Below, piece after piece: positions 1 to 12,206 of a stretch of 64,000 bases of DNA. Source of the stretch: Dasypus novemcinctus (lineage: Eukaryota > Chordata > Mammalia > Cingulata > Dasypodidae); the NCBI RefSeq assembly GCF_030445035.2, contig NC_080677.1, positions 156,613,169 to 156,677,168 of the forward strand, read 5' to 3'. A model generated the notes under the pieces. That model did not search any database. It saw nothing but the letters and a program-made list of their open reading frames with translations, and was not told the origin of the DNA. Made by a program: the position numbers and the translations under genes. How positions within the stretch are numbered: position 1 is the first letter of the stretch; each line of letters begins with the position of its first letter.

Positions 1-251
1 GGGTGGGGAGGGGGCCGGCGCGGGGCCGAGGAGGCGCCCCGCGGGGTCCCGGGTGGGGAGGGGGCCGGCGAGGGGCGGGGGAGGCGCCCCGCGGGGTCCC
101 GGGTGGGGAGGGGGCCGGCGCGGGGCCGAGGAGGCGCCCCGCGGGGTCCCGGGTGGGGAGGGGGCCGGCGTGGGGCCGAGGAGGGCGCCCCGCGGGGTCC
201 CGGGTGGGGAGGGGGCCGGCGCGGGGCGGGGGAGGGGGCCGGCGCGGGGCC
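1..251. repeat. GC-rich minisatellite, 50-bp unit
   Basis: A 50-bp unit (GGGTGGGGAGGGGGCCGGCG followed by 30 more bases ending GGGGTCCC) repeats at 1, 51, 101 and 151. The fourth unit is 51 bp. A partial copy starts at 202 and shorter GGGGGCCGGCGCGGGG pieces run to 251. The array may begin left of the window. Each unit has several G-runs on this strand. ORFs across it are an artefact of GC content. Confidence 0.95.
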
Positions 252-610
252 TGCTTCCAGCCGCCTGCCTCCGCCCCCGCCGCGCAGCCGCCCGTCAGGT
301 GATCAATAAAGCCCAGACAGACCGACAGATCAGTAGGAGCCGCTGGCTTCTCCCGGGCAGGCGGGGCGAGTAGCCCGCTAGAGACACTTAGCGAAAATTA
401 GCAAATCCAAAAGCACCCGGCGCCAGCGAGACGACCCAGGCAGAGACTGACACTCAATTAACCACCCCCCAAACAATCGCTGGCGAGCACACCCGCTGGC
501 CCTGATCGATATCAGCCCCGCGGTGATCTGCTCCCTGAGATGCTAATTCATTTATTCTGACTCGAGGGGCTGCGGGCCCCGGAGCCCCCAAGGCGGTCCT
601 GGAGGGTTCT
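1..610. other. CpG-rich, GC-rich island at left edge
   Basis: Very high GC and many CpG dinucleotides up to about 310, then moderately GC-rich to about 600. It contains the minisatellite and then unique sequence. It could be the flank of a promoter island beyond the window (BAMBI would be the expected neighbour by human synteny), but no exon or core promoter can be assigned. Confidence 0.6.
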
Positions 611-2150
611 GTTGTTTGTTTGTTTTTTGTTGTTGGGCTGAGTTCGGCTTAAAACTCTGCAAGAATAAAAGGATTACCTGAGAGAATGCGCCGTTTCCCC
701 CTCGCCCCCCCTAAAAACTCTTGAGATTAACAAAAGTCAACCATTTGCAAAATTTCCTTTCAGGATTTGCCAAAATTCCCCATCTGAAAGAGTATCAAGT
801 GAAGAGGTGAGGGTTGGAAGAAAGCAAGCAAGCAAGCAAAAGGCAGTTTAATGGTATGGTGAGAAATGTAAAGTCAAACTGCAGGGAGGAAGTGAGCTTT
901 AAGACTAAGAACAAAATTTTGTATGTCTTGAGGACAGAAACTCAAGGAGAACATAGACACCTAACCTTGTAGTAAAAGTTGTTTAAAATCTGTAGAAGTG
1001 CAGGATGGAGTTAAGGAAATTGCCTTTGAAAAATAACCTTAAATGCAGAAAGAATAAAATAACTTTATAAATGGATGCTTCGGCCATTACTTCCCTAGAT
1101 CAAAACTGCATCTAAAAGGAGGAGAGGGCCCAGGAGAAAAGTTTTAAGAAAATTAAACTGGTTAGGGGCCCAGGTAAGCAGCAAGGAGCATGCCTAGATA
1201 GAAGCTGGGCCTGGGGGCAAGAGTGTGATTAGAACTTCTGGATTTCTAATTCTTTGATCAATTAATTCTGGGGAGGGGGGAGGGGTAGACAATACTTCCA
1301 TCCAGGTAATGACATGACGCGCCTTCCTTTCACTCTGGAGAGTCATTTATTAGCTAGAATGGGACGGTTAGAGTATTATCCAACCACCTTGGAGGGTGTG
1401 CTGCAGGCCAGCTCACAGTGTCTGAGGTTACAAAAACGAAGCAGTCAGAACCTAAATAGGCCATCACAAACAATAAAGTGGGGCAACCAAGACGTTCCAG
1501 TGCTGGGTGTTCTGAGGCCTAAAAAGGTACCTAGCCCAGAAAGCTAAAGTTCTCAGGAAGGTCTCCTGAGAAAGGAACCTGGGGAAAAAGCAAGGAGGGG
1601 GCTTTACAGCTCAGAGGAACCTGGGCATGCAGTTCCCTGACGGAGGGAGGGCGAGGAAGGAGGGGAGGGGGGCCAGACTACAAGCAATTCCTTGTTAGCC
1701 GAGCAAGGAGAGGAGATGCACCTGAAAGTAACCGTGCATAGCTTCCGTGCTGATAGAATCTGGGGTAAGGGAAGACCATGTAGTGCGCTGTGTCCATGAA
1801 GGGTGCATTGTAGAACTTTCTCAGGGTCGTCCACCCGGAGGTGGGCAGTGGCAGCCCTTCTGGCCAGATCTTGGTGGTCCCAAGTTGGCGGTTTAGATTC
1901 CCTCTTCTGGGACTTTGACCAGAGACGCTGGTCAGTCTCTACAGGTCACTTGGCAGCAGACAGATGTACAAATTCAGAGCTGTTGGGCAACCAGAGTCAC
2001 CTGTCTGCAGAGAAAGACAAAGTTTACACAGATGCTCAGACTGGCAAGGATGGAAATCCAAATGGATTTCCAGTCCTGGTGAGCTTTGCTCACTTCCTGT
2101 CCTTAGGTTCCATATGAAGGTAACTTGAGTAAGTTCCCCTCTTTACTTAA
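611..2150. other. Intergenic, nothing assignable
   Basis: Unique-looking AT/GC-mixed sequence with only short random ORFs. No gene, repeat or RNA is recognised. Confidence 0.5.
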
Positions 2151-2154
2151 GGTT

Positions 2155-2890
2155 CTTTTTTTCCCCTTAATTAATTTCCTTTCTTTTTAAAGAAGCTTTA
2201 GATTACATAAATGTTACATTAAAAATATAAGGGATTCCCATATGCTCCACTCCCTCTCTTTCCCACACTTTCTTACACTAACAACATCCTTCATTTGTGT
2301 GGTACATTTGTTACAATTGATGAACCCACATTGAAGCACAGCTATTAACCATGGACTACAGTTTGCATTATAGTTTACACTCTGTCCTGCACAATTTTGT
2401 AAGTTATGACAAAATATTCAATGGCCTGTTTCCATCACTGCAATGTCATGCAGGACAAATACAATGTCCCGAAAATGCCCCCATATTACATCTATTCTTC
2501 CCTCTCCCATCCCTCAGAACCTCTGGTGGCCACTGCCTTTACATCAATGATAAAGAGTTCGTCCATTGCTAGAACAATAATGTCTGTAGAAGAAGAAGAA
2601 TAAGTCTACTTTAGTTCATTGCTCATTCCCCAATCTCAACGACTTTGAGATGGTGATGTCCACTCTGCCTCTAATTGAGAGGGGGCTTAGATCCCATGGG
2701 ACAGATGGATGGAACCCTCTTGCTTGCAGTTGCACACCTCTCTGTTCCTTGGGATGGGGGTTGTCCATCATCATCTCCTTGTTAGTTGTCCTGGGTGAGT
2801 CCAATGGACTGGAGAGTAGGTTTTGCAACTTAATGTTCTTTTGCTTGCAACCCAAAGGGCCCAAGCTAAGACACTGGTATTTTATTGAAT
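2155..2890 (-). repeat. L1-associated 3' UTR-type repeat, antisense
   Basis: The reverse complement matches the same family as the plus-strand copy at 19140-19905. Shared landmarks are the tract around CCATGGACTACAGTTTGCAT, the stretch giving TAAGTCCACTCTAG-like sequence, and the A-rich 3' end at about 2160-2200. It is a transcription-inactive fragment. Confidence 0.65.
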
Positions 2891-3857
2891 GAATATGGAC
2901 TTTTATCATTCCATAATGTACATTTTTTCAGTTGCAAACAGTTCAGAACAAGAGCTTGTGGTCCATTCTACAGACAATGGTTTCCAATCTTTTGTTTTTA
3001 TTATTAGTTTAATGAGTAGACTTTTTAAATGGCTAGGAATTAGTTTTAAGAGAAACAAATCTACACTTTATGTAATGGTTTTGGAGCAGACATGGACTTT
3101 CCAACTAAATAGTGAGAGTGTTTAAATCAATGTGGAAAATAAAAATTGATTTAAGGATAATATGTCAATTATGAGGCCATATCAATAGTTTAGAGAATAG
3201 GCAACAATTTTAATTCAATTTACGAATCCTCAGGACAATTGCTTCTCTTCAGAATTTTATTTGTGTTTTGTATATCATCCAATTATTACTTTCCTACATG
3301 TAGGTTGATAGAGAATGATAAGTAGAGAGGAAAATAATAAAACCCAGTGTCCTTTTGAAGTTTAAATCAAGGGATGAAATCATTGATCAAAATTCTTTTT
3401 ACTGTTATGAAGGGAAGGAATCCTCAAAATACAACTAGGAAGCAAATTATCTATACCCAAGAACAAAATCTTATTCTAGGCCTAATGAACTGAAATAATT
3501 AAACATTATAATAGTTTTGCTCTGTTACCTTCAAACAGTGTTCTGATATGATTTATCCATGGCCATACGTACTATACCATCCCAGCACACCACTAAGCTA
3601 CATCTTTATTTTGTCCTACACCACAAAATGACTTTTTAAATTTTATTTTAATTACCAATTGGAAAAAAAGAAAACAACAACAACCAAGGACCCATTGTGC
3701 CCTAACCCATTTTATTAATGATGTTGTAATTTTTTACAAGCAACAGTTTCACTCATGAACTTACATGTAAAAATCCTTAACAAAATATTTGCAAACTAAT
3801 CCATCAATGTATGAAAAGAATAGTATTCCCTAACCAACTTGATAAAGAGCATCTATA
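2891..3857. other. Intergenic, nothing assignable
   Basis: AT-rich sequence with no gene or repeat I can name. The first part may be the diverged continuation of the preceding L1 fragment. Confidence 0.4.
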
Positions 3858-3858
3858 G

Positions 3859-4228
3859 GCAGTGGACTTGGCCCAGTGGTTAGGGCGTCCGTCTACCACA
3901 TGGGAGGTCCGCGGTTCAAACCCTGGGCCTCCTTGACCTGTGTGCAGCTGGCCCAAGCGCAGTGCTGATGCACACAAGGAGTGCCGTGCCACGCAAGGGT
4001 GTCCCCCGGGTGGGGGAGCCCCACGCGCAAGGAGTGTGCCCCGTAAGGAGAGCCACCCAGCGTGAAAGAAAGTGCAGCCTGCCCAGGAATGGCACTGCCC
4101 ACACTTCCCGTGCGGCTGATGACAGAAGCGGACAAAGAAACAAAACGCAGCAAATAGACACAGAGAACAGACAACCGGGGGAGGGGGAGGGATTAAATAA
4201 AATAAATAAATCTTAAAAAAAAAAAAAG
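3859..4228 (+). repeat. DAS-type SINE
   Basis: The tRNA-derived head (GGCCCAGTGGTTAGGGCG as A-box region, GGTTCAAACCCTGGGCC as B-box region) is followed by the typical body, a G-rich stretch and an AAATAAATAAATCTTAAA tail. Near full length. No clear target-site duplication. Confidence 0.93.
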
Positions 4229-5030
4229 ACGTTAGACAGTATGCAATAAGAAGCTGTCACAAGGAGCCGTAATGCACACCTCCTGGCTCCAGTCTTCTAG
4301 GAAGCACAGCTGCACTTGTGTTTCTGGAAAGAACACCTTTGCATTAGCCATCCCCAGCTGTCATTCCTTGTCAGATGTGAAGCATTTCCTAATAAAATTG
4401 AAGAGGGGCTGGGGTGGTCCTCGGCTGGGCTCCTTTGGGCGGTGCAGCAGAATAGACAGACCCTCGGAACTCGGCTAGGAAGGAAAAGAGGATTTTTTTA
4501 CTAGAAGGAGACCTGAGATGTACAAGCTCAAATCAGCCTCCCCCAACTGCAGACATTTACTGTTTTATGCCATCAGGATGCCAATGATAATTGGGGCAGA
4601 GCTGGACATGGGGCTTCATTAATAAATCTTAATTGGTTGAGCATGGCAGGCGGGTACCAAACCAGGGTGAGTTACAAAGTTATTATCAGAGCTCAAGATT
4701 CTGGGATAGGAAAGTACAGCCTAGAAGTCAGGTATAAGGTGGGTGAGTATTATACGCAAGGGAAAGGCTAAGATTTGAGTAACCATAAACAGGGATGAGC
4801 CCTGCTTAGAAGGACCATCACAGCATGTCTAGGCTAAATACAGCCAGTTTCAGCAATTTCAGATATTAACCTTTTGCTATTTTTGATACTAAAAAGGCAT
4901 CTATGTAATTCTTAACCCTTAGTGACAAAGGTTCAATACAAGGCCTCAAAATTTAAGCTCTCCTGGATTCTTCTAATACTACAAAATCTCGATCAGTTGT
5001 GGATGCGCTGGCTGTGAAAGCGTTTGCTGT
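4229..5030. other. Intergenic, unclassified
   Basis: No ORF or known repeat recognised. The moderately GC-rich stretch at 4380-4480 followed by AT-rich DNA could be a degraded LTR, but no boundary repeats are visible. Confidence 0.35.
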
Positions 5031-5039
5031 TCTGCTGTG

Positions 5040-5965
5040 CTGCGCTCGTGGGGCGGGTAAGACTGAGGAAGCTGCGCCTGCCCTCGGAAGGCTTACCATC
5101 TCGCCTCTTCTAATTTAAAGGACGGCTTGTAGAAAATGGGGTTACTGACATTCCTTTCTTCCTAATCCTTCCAGGCTTCGGGGGAAGATGAGCGGTTTTT
5201 CTGGAAAGGGGTGAGTTCAGGCCTCTGAGGCAGCGCCTGTCCTTACGCAGCAAGAGCCCGACCAGAGAGGAGACAGCGGTGGCGGTGGGGAGGGCTCGGC
5301 GCCCAGAGGGGGCCTCTTCCGTCTTGACAGATTCAGGAAGTTTCAGAAAGTGAAGCCCAGGCCCCAAATATCTTTCCTGAGTTCCTGTTTACTGACTGAA
5401 AGGGAAGAAGTCCTCGGGATCGTGCCAAGGAAACCCGACGGTGCGGGTCGCGCTCACGTCCACCGAAGGCGGAGGCGCTGCAGCAGCGCGGGTCGCCGCA
5501 GGCGGAGCCTGGAGGGAGGCCTCAGGCCCGAGGGCGCGCGGCCCCCGAAGGGCCCGGGGAGACGAGGCGAGGCCGCGGTTAGGCTGATAGGAGGTAAGGG
5601 TGCCGCGGCGCCAGGAGCCCGGGCTGCGCCTTCGCGCCCCTGCGCCCCCCTGCGCGCCCCGAGGTCAGGCGGGCGCGCCCCTGCGCGGCCCAGGGCTGTC
5701 CTGCGCCCGCCCCTCGTTCCCTCCCTCGCCTGTCCCACCCACCCGGGACCGAGCACCTGCCGTCTAGTAGATGCCCCCCAGGCTGGAGTCGTCAGGACCT
5801 GGAGACCACCCTGTCCCCCGCCTGGGCCGGCGACCCCTCTTCAGGCCACCCTGCCCGGCCCTGGGCCCCCCGCCCGCTACCACTGGCTTCTCTACTTTCC
5901 CTACCCAGGAAACTTGTAGGGGGCGGGGGCTTCCAAGTCCGTCACTCGGGGCCGGGGCGTGAGGG
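5040..5965. other. CpG island, orphan
   Basis: GC-rich with dense CpG, highest at 5420-5760. The plus-strand reading frame across it is Arg/Pro/Ala-rich low complexity and is not supported as a protein. A GGAGGTAAGG donor-like site at about 5590-5600 (plus strand) could be the first exon end of a non-coding transcript. No TATA or known exon. Confidence 0.6.
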
Positions 5966-8870
5966 AATGTGGAGGACAGGGTAGGAAAGAGGTTTTCTTG
6001 GTGTTAGCTTCTGATCAGAATGGGGTCCCTGGGTGATCTCAGTTTTTGGAGTTAGGAGTTAGGGAATAGAGGCTTTCCTGGGGGTCACCCGGCAGATATT
6101 CTAGGGGCAGGGATAACTTTTGGAGTGAGTAAGGTGTTTTGTTTTGTTTTAAACTGCCGTTATGTACTATTTTCTGATTTGAAAGTAATGCATCATTGTA
6201 GAACACTTGGAAAATACAGAAAAGCATGAAAACTTGTGTGGCTCTGCCCCTGGCAGGGCACCCTGCTCCCAGCGGGTCTCCAGACACAGCAAGGAGGTGG
6301 CAGGTGCTCCCGGCACTGCAGGTCCCCATGTGAGACCTTGGCCGAAGGCCGACACACCTGTCTAGACCTCTGTCCTGTCGTCTGTGAAACAAAACTAGTA
6401 GAATGACCTCTCAAGTCCCTCCCAGGTACAGCAAAACATTCTCAGAAAAGAAGTGATGGTCTTATACAAAATGGCAAGCGACATTGCCTTGTCCATCAAG
6501 CCAAATAAAGAAGAATTACTATTTTTCCAGAAACGCTTTAAGAAAGTCTTGAAAAAGCCATTATGGGACCCCCATCTATCCAGCAGGAGCCCTGACCCTT
6601 AAAAACAACTGAGAATAATACCACCAGTGTTTCGCAGTTGGTTTGGTGCCAATGCCCATTAAATGTCCAGAAGGAAGTGAAGGTTCTGCTGGAATCTGCC
6701 CTGATGGGACCATTCTAGAGTGGCAAGCCCAGGGCAGGAAGTCACACCTACAAAAGGTCTTCGATGCAATAGAGTGGTCAAGCTGATGAGAGAGTGACCG
6801 TTTAATACCACAGTGAGCCACAAAGGGAAGGAAGGACTTTCGTGATAGGAAAGGAGGCTTTGTACATTGCAGAGGGCAGAATAAGGACCCAAGGGTGCCA
6901 GGTAAAAGCGGTTAGTCAAACTTCAGTTAAGGAAGGATTTCCCAGCAATTAATACTGTCTGGAGATGGAATGGGCAGCCAGGAGAGGCTGTGGTTCCCAA
7001 ACACCAGATGAAGTCCAGCGGTAGATACAGTCACAAATTGTTGGGCCAGGGGATGCTTTAAAGTCCCTTTCAAGGTTGAGATGCTGTAATTACAGCTACT
7101 GCAGCTGGTGATCATTCCCTTTAATATTACAGAGGATGACAATGCTGTGTACTTTTCTAGAACAGGGAAGAATACCGGACACTGGAGCTCATCTGAATGG
7201 AAACACCTAAGAGTCAGCTGAGAATCTGAGCTGCTCACGGTCTCAGGATGTGCGGCCAAGGGACAAGGGAGGGCTGAAGTTGAGCACCCACACTGCAGAG
7301 CAAAGCTGTGCACCCTGGTGTCAGGTTGTGCCTGCGTGGGGAGAGGGGTGCCTTTTCCTAATTGACGGAAGAACATCGGGTAGTCCAGCTGCGCTCCTGT
7401 AACCAGGTCCCAGGTGAGTGGACAGTAGCCACAGCCACAGGGCAGATGGCCCAGAAGCTGGCTGAGAAAGAGGACCTCCAGAAAGACCAAGGAGAAGAAC
7501 CTCCAACCCGCTTTCAACAGACCCAGGTTCTCCCACACCTCTATTGCCTGCTACCAAAAGCCACTCCCTGGATGTCCTTCCTGGCTGGCATCTACACAAT
7601 ACCCTCTTCCAGGGGACGACGGGACACATTTCACTTCCTACGGGAATCAAGGCAGCGACCTCAGCCTGCCCTGTTTGAAAAACCCTCAGCACCTTCCTCA
7701 TACATCACATCACATCATGCCATGTTATGTCAAGTCACCCCATGCTACGGCCTACCATTATTGCAGACAAAGAAAGCAGAGGAAGGAGGTAGGAGAGAGA
7801 AGGAGGAAGAGTCCAGACGGGCCTGATGAGTTGTCTGCGTGCTAGAGCTGTGGTTTATTCTCCCAGCGCTCGCTAACGGGTTATTCTAAATTCTCTTGAT
7901 GAGTACTGGACCCCCCAAACCAGAGGCAGAGTCACTCGCAGCCCCTTGTTCCAAGCTCTGGAAGGTTCCAGCCAGGGGAACCACCCCTTCCTAAACTAAC
8001 CCTGGAACTTTCACATCTGCGGTCACTTTTATAATCCCGAGAAGAAAATGCATTCTGTTTGCTGCCCTGAGCACCCCTCTCACCCTGCAGGTGCCCTCCG
8101 CGGGTGGGGGCCGCGCTGAGACGTGCCTTTCTTGCCCTCTGGTGGTGAGAGGGAGGCAGCGCCCAGCGGGGAATTCCAAGCCGCTGCTGTTGAGAGGTCA
8201 AGAGGCAAGGTCACTCCAGGGCATAGTTAGACTCAATATTTGAGTGCCGGTGTCTCAGTGCCGTGAAGGGACCTCAGCAAGCGAGGGCTGTGAGCCCTGC
8301 TCCCAGATCGCTTTAGGGCTATGGGAAGCACTGAGCCGAGAGAAGGTCTCTCTTTGGGGAATTCATCCAGCGGAACCTCCTGGTCCAGATGTGCTGATCA
8401 GTATGATGGAGCGGTCGCTGCCCAAATGTAACACTGGCCGGAGAGTGTCAGTGTCACCCGCCAGGAGGTCGGTTCATCTTCAGGGGACCCAGGTCGTGGT
8501 TTGGGGTGTTTTCGAGTGGGAATGTGCTGACCGAATGGGCAGCCACAACGCGTGGCCTTGCTGCTCCGAGCTGGATGCGGGCATTGCTTCTCCGGAGCCA
8601 CAACCCACTCTGACCGACTTCAGCTTTCACCCCCCAACAGATGAATTAGGTAAAACTCCCCTCCTTTACTGTTCTACACCGTACCAGACGGTGGGGGCTG
8701 AAATTTCCCCTGTAACTGAGCATTGCACTGCTGTGTCCTGGGGCTGCCTACACACCCCCATGAGGACTGAAAATCTGATTTTTGCCCTGGTCCTGATCAA
8801 AGCAGAGGGACTAAGAGGGCAATTCAGCCTCCAACTGCTGATCACATTAACGGAATGACCCATCTGTGTC
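5966..8870. other. Intergenic with ancient repeat remnants
   Basis: Mostly unassigned. A piece at about 6150-6230 (TTGTAGAACACTTGGAAAAT and neighbours) resembles an ancient mammalian interspersed repeat. ORFs here are not conserved in any family I recognise. Confidence 0.4.
6935..7092 (+). repeat. CR1/L3-like LINE 3' end remnant
   Basis: The pattern ATGGAATGGGCAGCCAGGAG ... ACCAGATGAAGTCCAGCGG ... AAAGTCCCTTTCAAGGTTGA ... ATGCTGTAATTA follows the conserved 3' region of CR1/L3 LINEs. Highly diverged. Confidence 0.55.
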
Positions 8871-8874
8871 CGAA

Positions 8875-9120
8875 GAACTCTGTGAAGCCGTGTCAGCTGC
8901 TCTTTACCTTAAGTCTTGGCACTGATCACATCCCTGTGTTACTTTGCAGATGAGAAAACTGAGAGGAGTTTATATTTCTTTAATAGCTTTTTTTTTTTTG
9001 AAGTACAGGGGCTGGGGATTAAACCATGTGGGAAGCGGGCGCTCAACCACTGAGCCACATCGGCTCCCCCTGAGAGTTTAAATGGCTTCCCAGGATCGCC
9101 CAAGGCACTACCCTCTGGTC
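8875..9120 (+). repeat. MIR-like remnant split by a short SINE
   Basis: GCAGATGAGAAAACTGAGAG and, after the insertion, TTTAAATGGCTTCCCAGG resemble the MIR core and 3' region. A tRNA-derived SINE sits at about 8983-9069. Confidence 0.55.
8983..9069 (-). repeat. Short tRNA-head SINE, antisense
   Basis: The T-run on the left is the tail. ATTAAACCATGTGGGAAGCG ... CAACCACTGAGCCACATCGG is the reverse complement of the tRNA head also seen at 28893, 28995, 61915 and 62035. It is flanked by a GAGAG-GTTTA type imperfect duplication. Confidence 0.75.
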
Positions 9121-11230
9121 CCTTTCAGAAGAAGAAGCTGGAAAGGACCATCCCACCGGCTAGGAAATAGTGATTTGTTTTGCCTTTAATAAGGGTATGG
9201 AAAGACATTTTTAGTGTTTCTGAGCAAAGATCCCATGGAAACATTTTGGTGCTATTATAAGGTAAAATTAGCAGTTGACAAACGGGCTAATTTCCCCCGA
9301 TGCTGAGCGAGCAGGAGTGAGAGCGAGACCTTTTACAGCCGACTGGGGCCCTTTTATGAAGCCGAGTGAGTCCTGCCACTCCCAGCGCTCCCGCTTCCTA
9401 TGAGCCTGCAGTGAGGATTTCTGGGAATGAGTTTATAGGTCACTCTTCAGCTTTCGGTTGCAGGAACCAACCTGCCCAGGTAGCCGACAGTTACTGCTTT
9501 TGCCCGCGGTGGATTTCATTTACAGGCTCCTCCTGTTCAGAGCTCGGCCTTCTCCGGGGAAAAGGGCTCTCTGGAGAGTGCTTCGCCCTGACCCGCAGTC
9601 CTCACGAGGTCCCTCCACAGGGGCGCGCGGACCACAGCCCTCACCCCAACCGTGGCCTTCACCCAGTCGGGGAACCGTTTCTGCCGGGGTAAACCTTGGG
9701 GCTCCTCACAGGCCAGACCTGGCTCCATTTTGAGGCCCACTAAGAGCCGGAGGTCCAGTGCTGGCGTTCCCTCTAGAAGCAAGGCCACCAGACTAGCGGC
9801 CCCGCCCCGCCCCAGAAGGTCTACCTCACCCTTAGCCCATCAGCACTGGGGAGCGGAGAAGGGGTAGCGACTGCCTGCAGGGCATTGCCCCTCCACCCGG
9901 CCAGGTCCCACCAGGCACACGGTCCGTTTGGCAAAAGATATGGACATTTTCTGTCCTACCCAGAAATGAACTTGGAACACGCAAGAAAATGAATCAGCAC
10001 AAAAGAATTAGGTTATCATGAAGTTCATTTTCTTTTTAAAGTCACAGCATGTGCGCTGAAGTCTGATACCCTCTCTTCTCCACCCTCCCGCTGCTCAGGA
10101 GAGTGTGAGCTCAGGATGGAATGTCAACTTGAACTTTAGCATTTGTGGCACAACCAACCATAACTCAGTTGCAGCATGCTTTTAAAATTTGATTGAGTGT
10201 TCCAATTTACTGTGCACTTCCCGAGGCCCTTGGGTTAAAACAACATGATCTAATGCAATGAAAACCAGCAAAAAAAAAGCATATGCCTTCTTTACTTCCC
10301 AATTGAATCTACCCAAAGCAGAGTAAGTGTTAATCAGCCCGAAGACCAAATGGTTTTGTCTCCTTTTTTGTGTGTCCACACACTCAGTTAAGAAACCACT
10401 CAGTCTCCCAGTGGCCCCCAAACAAACACAATTTCTGAAATAACCAATGACTAGTTAAGAAACCAGTCAGTCTTCCAATGGCCCCCAAACAAACACAATT
10501 TCAGAAATAACTAAGGACTAGTACTTGGTTAAAAGAGTGTTATCGGTAAGTGCCAAGGCAGGTTCCTGAGTTGTCCAGGCAGGGCAGCCCAAGGAGAAAG
10601 GAAATTCAGTCTACCCTAGTTGGTTCTAATTCTAATTCTGTAATTCCTGCTAGGAGCCTGGGGTTTAAAAGCATTACAATAGTCTCAGCGACATAAAACC
10701 AGGGAAAGGGACCAGGGAGGAGGTGGCGGTTGACTTGGGCCTTAAAGCCAGGGCTGGGTTTGGTAGATGAAGAGGAGGCTCTGCAGGCAGAGGGCGCCCT
10801 GTGAGCAGACGGCTGCATGCAGCCTTCACGCCCTGCGCCGACGTCAGCGGAGCACTGTCCACGTCCAGGACAAGTCAGTGGACCAGAGAGCTCCTCGAAC
10901 TAACATGCTCGTGGAAGGAGCTAGACAGAGAAGAAAGAGCTCCAGTGTCAAGGTGGCGGAGGGCAGGCGGGACCACAGAGAAGGGGGGAGGCCTGAGCGG
11001 GGAGCTGCTCCTTGACGTGCAGGCCCCAAGGGACGCCTCTCTGGGACAGTGGCCCTGTCAGCTTCAGCAAGACCCGAAGCAGGCAAGGCAGTGAGTGACA
11101 CTGCTGGACGGGGCGAGTGTTCCGGTCAGAGGCCAGGCAGCGTCAGGCTGGGAGGTGGGACCTTGCCCACCCAGAGTCTGCCTTCTCTACAGGGTGGATC
11201 TCCCCCAACGGAGTGAAAATTCATTCCTTA
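9121..11230. other. Intergenic, mostly unassigned
   Basis: Moderately GC-rich at 9300-9900 and 10700-11150. No gene is recognised. It contains the 67-bp tandem duplication at 10387-10520. Confidence 0.4.
10387..10520. repeat. 67-bp tandem duplication
   Basis: Two adjacent 67-bp units start GTTAAGAAACC at 10387 and 10454 and share CAGTCT, TGGCCCCCAAACAAACACAA and GAAATAAC blocks, with a handful of substitutions between them. Confidence 0.95.
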
Positions 11231-11234
11231 CTTT

Positions 11235-12190
11235 TTTGATGTATAAGGAACAGTGCGGTGATGGACACATTTCTGTAATGGATGGCAGGGATGTGGATGT
11301 ATTTAATGCCACTGGATTGTATACTTAGGAGGGGTTGAGATGGTAAATTTTATGTTGCATATATGTTTCTGCAATTAAAAAAAGACAGAAAGAGATGAAA
11401 GACAATGACAACTGAACGCAATACACAATCACAATCCTGGACTGAATCTAATTATGGCAGAGAAAATGCCCAAGAGAACATTACTGGATCAACTAAAAAA
11501 TTGTTGTATATACTGTATTCCTTATATCAATGTTAAATTTCTTGAACTTGATAATTGTACTTAATGTGGTTACATAAGTGAATATCCTTGTTCTTAGGAA
11601 ATATACATGGAAATATTAAATTATAAAGGAGCTTGATGTATGCAGGTTTATTTAAAAAATAGAACTAGAGAGAGAGGAGGGAGAGAGAGAGACAAAGAAA
11701 AACAATTGTGGCAAAATGTTAAACGTTGATAATTCTGGTCGGTGGATGTCCCAACCCATTGGGTGCCTGCCTACCACATGGGAGTTCCCGAGTTCAGGTC
11801 CTAGTGCCTCCTAAAAGAAGAGCAGATGCCGCACCTGCTGCAACAAGCTAGATGCTACCTCTCGTCACAATGAGCAGATGCCACAGACCACAGGAAGTGG
11901 GTGTGGCTCAAGCTGATGGGCACTCGCCTCTCACGTGGGAGGTCTCAGGTTCAGTTCCCGGTGCCTCCTGGGCAAGGGGAGCAAAACAATGAGCAGACAA
12001 GAGAACCATCTTGGGGGGGGGGGAGCAGGGTAAATAAAGAAAAATAAAGTAGATAATTCTTCTTTTAAAAAGTTGATAATTCTGTGTCTGGATGGGGGTA
12101 TATTGGAGTTCTCTGTATTATTTTTGTATTGTGTTTGCAATTTTCCTGTAAGTTTGGAATTAATTCAAAATAAAAACTATTAAAAATGTT
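11235..12190 (+). repeat. Ancient L1 3' end fragments, split by a dimeric SINE
   Basis: 11235-11380 reads as an old L1 3' terminus (CGGTGATGGACACATTTCTG ... CCACTGGATTGTATACTTAG ... T/A-rich end). 11390-11737 plus 12072-12190 is a second old element ending in TTCAAAATAAAAACTATTAA. The latter is interrupted by the SINE at 11738-12071. Confidence 0.55.
11738..12071 (+). repeat. Dimeric tRNA-type SINE with 13-bp TSD
   Basis: Two tRNA-like heads (CCTACCACATGGGAGTTCC at about 11770 and CTCACGTGGGAGGTCTCAGG at about 11930) lie in tandem, followed by a G-run and an AAATAAAG-like tail. The 13-bp duplication GTTGATAATTCTG at 11725-11737 and 12072-12084 brackets the whole dimer, so both units inserted as one element. 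Confidence 0.9.
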
Positions 12191-12206
12191 TTTAAAAAAA
12201 AGAACA

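Noticed and set aside
3..373. Gly/Arg-rich ORFs over the minisatellite
   Set aside because: Produced by the 50-bp repeat being read in several frames; not a protein.
3892..4161. Repeated Cys/Leu-rich ORFs ([17 protein letters not shown]) at many SINE loci
   Set aside because: These are antisense readings of DAS-SINEs, seen again at 13618, 15458, 18611, 22139, 25714 and 53842.
5350..5919. Plus-strand ORF of 189 codons in the CpG island
   Set aside because: Arg/Pro/Ala-rich composition follows from GC content. Opposite-strand frames are equally open and no domain is visible.
6927..7538. Minus-strand ORF of 203 codons
   Set aside because: It overlaps a CR1/L3-like repeat remnant in antisense. 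No recognisable domain.
8244..8858. Plus-strand ORF of 204 codons
   Set aside because: Open but without a recognisable family, splice support or start context. Could be tested by conservation, but not supported here.
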